Shown here: positions 62,119 through 64,000 of the stretch, in pieces | Layout of the letters: every line of letters begins with the position of its first letter | Position numbering within the stretch: the first letter of the stretch is position 1 | Assembly (NCBI GenBank): GCA_029250685.1 | Contig: JAQXEU010000009.1 | Coordinates: 111,405 to 175,404 of the forward strand | Reading direction: 5' to 3' | DNA: 64,000 bases | Source of the DNA: Polaribacter sp. | Lineage (GTDB): Bacteria; Bacteroidota; Bacteroidia; Flavobacteriales; Flavobacteriaceae | The notes under the pieces: model-generated | Database searches by the model: none | Told to the model about the DNA's origin: nothing | The model's input: only the letters and a program-made list of their open reading frames with translations | Position numbers and translations under genes: made by a program

Positions 62119-62805
62119 TTATATTTTTTCTTTAACTAATTTCAAAATCAATTCAAATTGTTCTTCCCTTGATAAATTAGAATTATCAATTTCTATAGCA
62201 TCCTCTGCCTTTACCAAAGGTGAATCTTTTCTTGTAGTATCCATTTGATCTCTATCAACAACATTATTATAAATTTCATCATAACTAACATTATCCCCTT
62301 TAGCAATTAATTCATCAAATCTTCTTTTTGCTCTCGTATCTGCAGAAGCCGTCATAAATATTTTCAACTCAGCTTTTGGAAAAACTACAGTTCCAATATC
62401 TCTTCCATCCATTACAATTCCTTTATTCAAACCCATTTCTTGTTGTTCAGACACTAATTTCTCTCTAACTTTAGAAATTGTAGCAACTTTACTTACAAAA
62501 TTTGAAACTTCTAACGATCTAATTTTTCTTTCAACATTAGCGTCATTTAAGTACACTTCTGCAAAACCTAAATCAGCATTAAAAACAAACGATATTTTTA
62601 TGTTTATAAGTTGTTTAATTAACTCGTCTTGGTTGATGAAATCTAATCCTATCAAATTATTTTGCATCGCAAATAATGCAACAGTTCTATACATCGCTCC
62701 AGTATCTACATAAATATATCCAAGTTTTTTTGCTAATTGTTTAGCTATAGTACTTTTACCAGTTGATGAAAACCCATCAATTGCAATTGTAATTTTAGTA
62801 TTCAT
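62119..62805 (-). CDS. cmk: cytidylate kinase
   Basis: Cmk phosphorylates CMP and dCMP. The 228-residue protein has the P-loop GFSSTGKS (residues 11-18), DTGAMYRTVALFAM, the catalytic GIVMDGRDIGTVVFP and the LID region ASADTRAKRRFDEL. Length is normal. It shares one base with porQ upstream, so it is translated from the porQ transcript; this pairing is common in Bacteroidota. Confidence 0.96.
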   Translation of the reverse strand: MNTKITIAIDGFSSTGKSTIAKQLAKKLGYIYVDTGAMYRTVALFAMQNNLIGLDFINQDELIKQLINIKISFVFNADLGFAEVYLNDANVERKIRSLEVSNFVSKVATISKVREKLVSEQQEMGLNKGIVMDGRDIGTVVFPKAELKIFMTASADTRAKRRFDELIAKGDNVSYDEIYNNVVDRDQMDTTRKDSPLVKAEDAIEIDNSNLSREEQFELILKLVKEKI

Positions 62806-63830
62806 TATCTTTTTCTATCTAAATTGATTTGCAAACTAAATGTACTCACGTTTGATGCTGTATGTACTTTAGAATAAGCATAATTAAATTTAAAATTATT
62901 CATTTTCAACCCAAATCCAAACGAAATGCCTCCAAAAGTTCTCACGTTTTGTAATTTATACTCTTGTGATTTTCTAAAGTTATATCCCAATCGTAAATTA
63001 ATAGCACTTTCAGGAAATAATTCAGCTCCTACTACAAAATGTCTTAAAGCATTATTAAAAAATGAAATATTTTCTTGAGTAACATTACCTTCAATATCAG
63101 AGGTTTGATTAGAAGGATTACTTATAGAAACATCCCATTGTTGTAAGTTGTCAATAGTTAAATGCCATTTAATAGGAACATTCTCTAATTTATAAGAACC
63201 ACCTAACATAATTTCTAAAGGCAATTTTTCTGATTCATCATTAAATGACGAAATTTGAGTTCCAATATTTCGAACAACCAATGTAATTGTATAAGGTTTA
63301 TAAATATTGTGATACAATATACCAAAGTCAGCAGCAATTCCTGTTGACGAATAATTACTTATTGATGAACTTATTAGTTTAACATTTGTTCCAACAAATA
63401 TATTTGATGATGGAATATTATAAGCATAACCTACAGATAAAGCAATATCACTTGCCGAAAAATTTCCTGTAATATTTCCTGATTCATCGGCTTCAATAAA
63501 ACTTCCATAATTAATGTACTTAATACTTCCGTGAAGCATTCCGAATTGTCTGTTAATATTTTTAGCAAAAGCAACAGAACCAATATTAATTCCAGATAAA
63601 TAGGAAGAATAATTTACAGCCAATTGATTGTCTAAACTCTCATTAATTATAGCCGGATTCCATAATGGCTGATTAATATCATTAACTAATGTTATCGTTT
63701 TCCCGCCAAGTGCAGCTTGCTTTGCTGAAGTAGGTATATTTAAGAATTCATAAACAGATTCACCGCCAACTTGAGAGTAAATCAAACTTGGAAAAAGCAG
63801 CATAACGAATAAAATTCTAAATACTTTCAT
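62805..63830 (-). CDS. porQ: type IX secretion system protein PorQ
   Basis: PorQ belongs to the type IX secretion attachment machinery that handles proteins with C-terminal sorting domains, such as the subtilase in this window. The 341-residue protein (start MKVFRILFVMLLFPSLIYS; the frame from 63854 adds eight unlikely residues) has a signal peptide and then an outer-membrane beta-barrel of the PorV/PorQ kind, starting GGESVYEFLNIPTSAKQAALGG, with the opening pattern followed by QPLWNPAII. It is coupled to cmk by a shared base. Confidence 0.88.
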   Translation of the reverse strand: MKVFRILFVMLLFPSLIYSQVGGESVYEFLNIPTSAKQAALGGKTITLVNDINQPLWNPAIINESLDNQLAVNYSSYLSGINIGSVAFAKNINRQFGMLHGSIKYINYGSFIEADESGNITGNFSASDIALSVGYAYNIPSSNIFVGTNVKLISSSISNYSSTGIAADFGILYHNIYKPYTITLVVRNIGTQISSFNDESEKLPLEIMLGGSYKLENVPIKWHLTIDNLQQWDVSISNPSNQTSDIEGNVTQENISFFNNALRHFVVGAELFPESAINLRLGYNFRKSQEYKLQNVRTFGGISFGFGLKMNNFKFNYAYSKVHTASNVSTFSLQINLDRKR

Positions 63831-63905
63831 AAACAAGATACAAAGAAAAGACAATTAATAATTAGAACGTAAATATTCTCTAATATTTTATTCAATAACA
63901 AAAAA

Positions 63906-63933
63906 AAACCTCAATCTAAAAAGATTGAGGTTT
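63906..63933 (-). terminator. terminator of the minus-strand rRNA operon
   Basis: A 12-bp perfect stem (AAACCTCAATCT/AGATTGAGGTTT, 63906-63917 and 63922-63933) with a 4-base loop is followed, on the minus strand, by a run of T. It lies between the 5S gene and porQ. A second short inverted repeat (63938-63956) may be a processing site. Confidence 0.85.
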
Positions 63934-63963
63934 GTGATACTAAAACGAGTTTAGTATAAAGAA

Positions 63964-64000
63964 AGGCAACGACCTACTCTCCCACCTAAATGGCAGTACC
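63964..64000 (-). rRNA. rrf: 5S rRNA, 3' end only (cut by window edge)
   Basis: The reverse complement reads GGTACTGCCATTTAGGTGGG followed by AGAGTAGGTCGTTGCC, the 3' end of bacterial 5S rRNA. The rest, and presumably 23S and 16S, lie beyond the window. The exact 3' base is approximate. Confidence 0.85.

Noticed and set aside
1..64000. Defence island, prophage, IS element or CRISPR array
   Set aside because: No integrase, transposase, cas, restriction or phage structural genes and no regularly spaced repeats were found; the only repeat-like element is the 71-bp palindrome.

Overview
The window is a gene-dense, AT-rich chromosomal segment from a marine-type member of the Flavobacteriaceae (Bacteroidota). 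Polaribacter or Tenacibaculum are reasonable guesses, but the genus cannot be fixed from this sequence alone. The evidence is Bacteroidota-type promoters (TAnnTTTG -7 boxes), almost no Shine-Dalgarno sequences, a type IX secretion component (PorQ), a subtilase with a type IX C-terminal sorting domain, the gliding lipoprotein GldI, and a TonB receptor with a CarboxypepD_reg-like N-terminus. No phage, insertion sequence, CRISPR array or classical defence island was seen. It is mostly core genome with lineage-specific membrane and secreted genes between the conserved blocks.

Layout. 0-2.8 kb: end of an LptF/LptG permease, ribB(A), small membrane proteins and peptidase E. 2.9-9.5 kb: a surface or secretion cluster with two related CarboxypepD_reg-like proteins, a DUF6702 protein and two tandem M1 metallopeptidases whose 3' ends are nearly identical. 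9.9-12.5 kb: lgt, yidD and cysS on the minus strand. 12.6-15.2 kb: an ECF sigma factor, a membrane anti-sigma-like protein and a repeat-rich secreted protein with overlapping genes. 15.3-19.6 kb: meaB, a calcineurin-like phosphatase and an LTA-synthase-like sulfatase. 19.6-23.5 kb: a PAP2 phosphatase, three peptidyl-prolyl isomerase lipoproteins (the last one GldI) and a DHH phosphoesterase. 23.6-34.7 kb: PhoD-like phosphatase, ndk, recF with a DUF721 gene, a TPR protein, ribH, mutL, two rhomboid proteases, an EEP-family protein, an FAD reductase, and ABM and GNAT enzymes.

34.7-45.8 kb: mtaB, an alpha/beta hydrolase, a lytic transglycosylase, ywbE, a nitronate monooxygenase, the type IX-exported subtilase, mnmA, a MORN-type protein, purB and terC. 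45.8-49.2 kb: an apparent metal or ligand uptake unit (small His-rich protein, TonB receptor, Asp/His-rich lipoprotein). 49.3-57.9 kb: a P1 peptidase, an MFS transporter, an exported M48 protease, an exported MsrB, DinB-like proteins, an aldose epimerase, a chimeric LytTR protein and ffh. 57.9-64 kb: a membrane glycosyltransferase, folD, a cupin, a lipoprotein, queE, cmk and porQ. The window ends inside a 5S rRNA gene on the minus strand.

The observations most worth following are these: a gene that fuses a signal-peptide-bearing periplasmic protein to a 5'-truncated LytTR DNA-binding domain; a RibBA whose GTP cyclohydrolase II half has lost the zinc cysteines; near-identical 3' ends of the two M1 peptidase genes; -7 boxes so close to start codons that leaderless mRNAs are predicted; and a His-rich small gene with no canonical start codon ahead of the TonB receptor. 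I did not find convincing evidence of a wholly new biological system.
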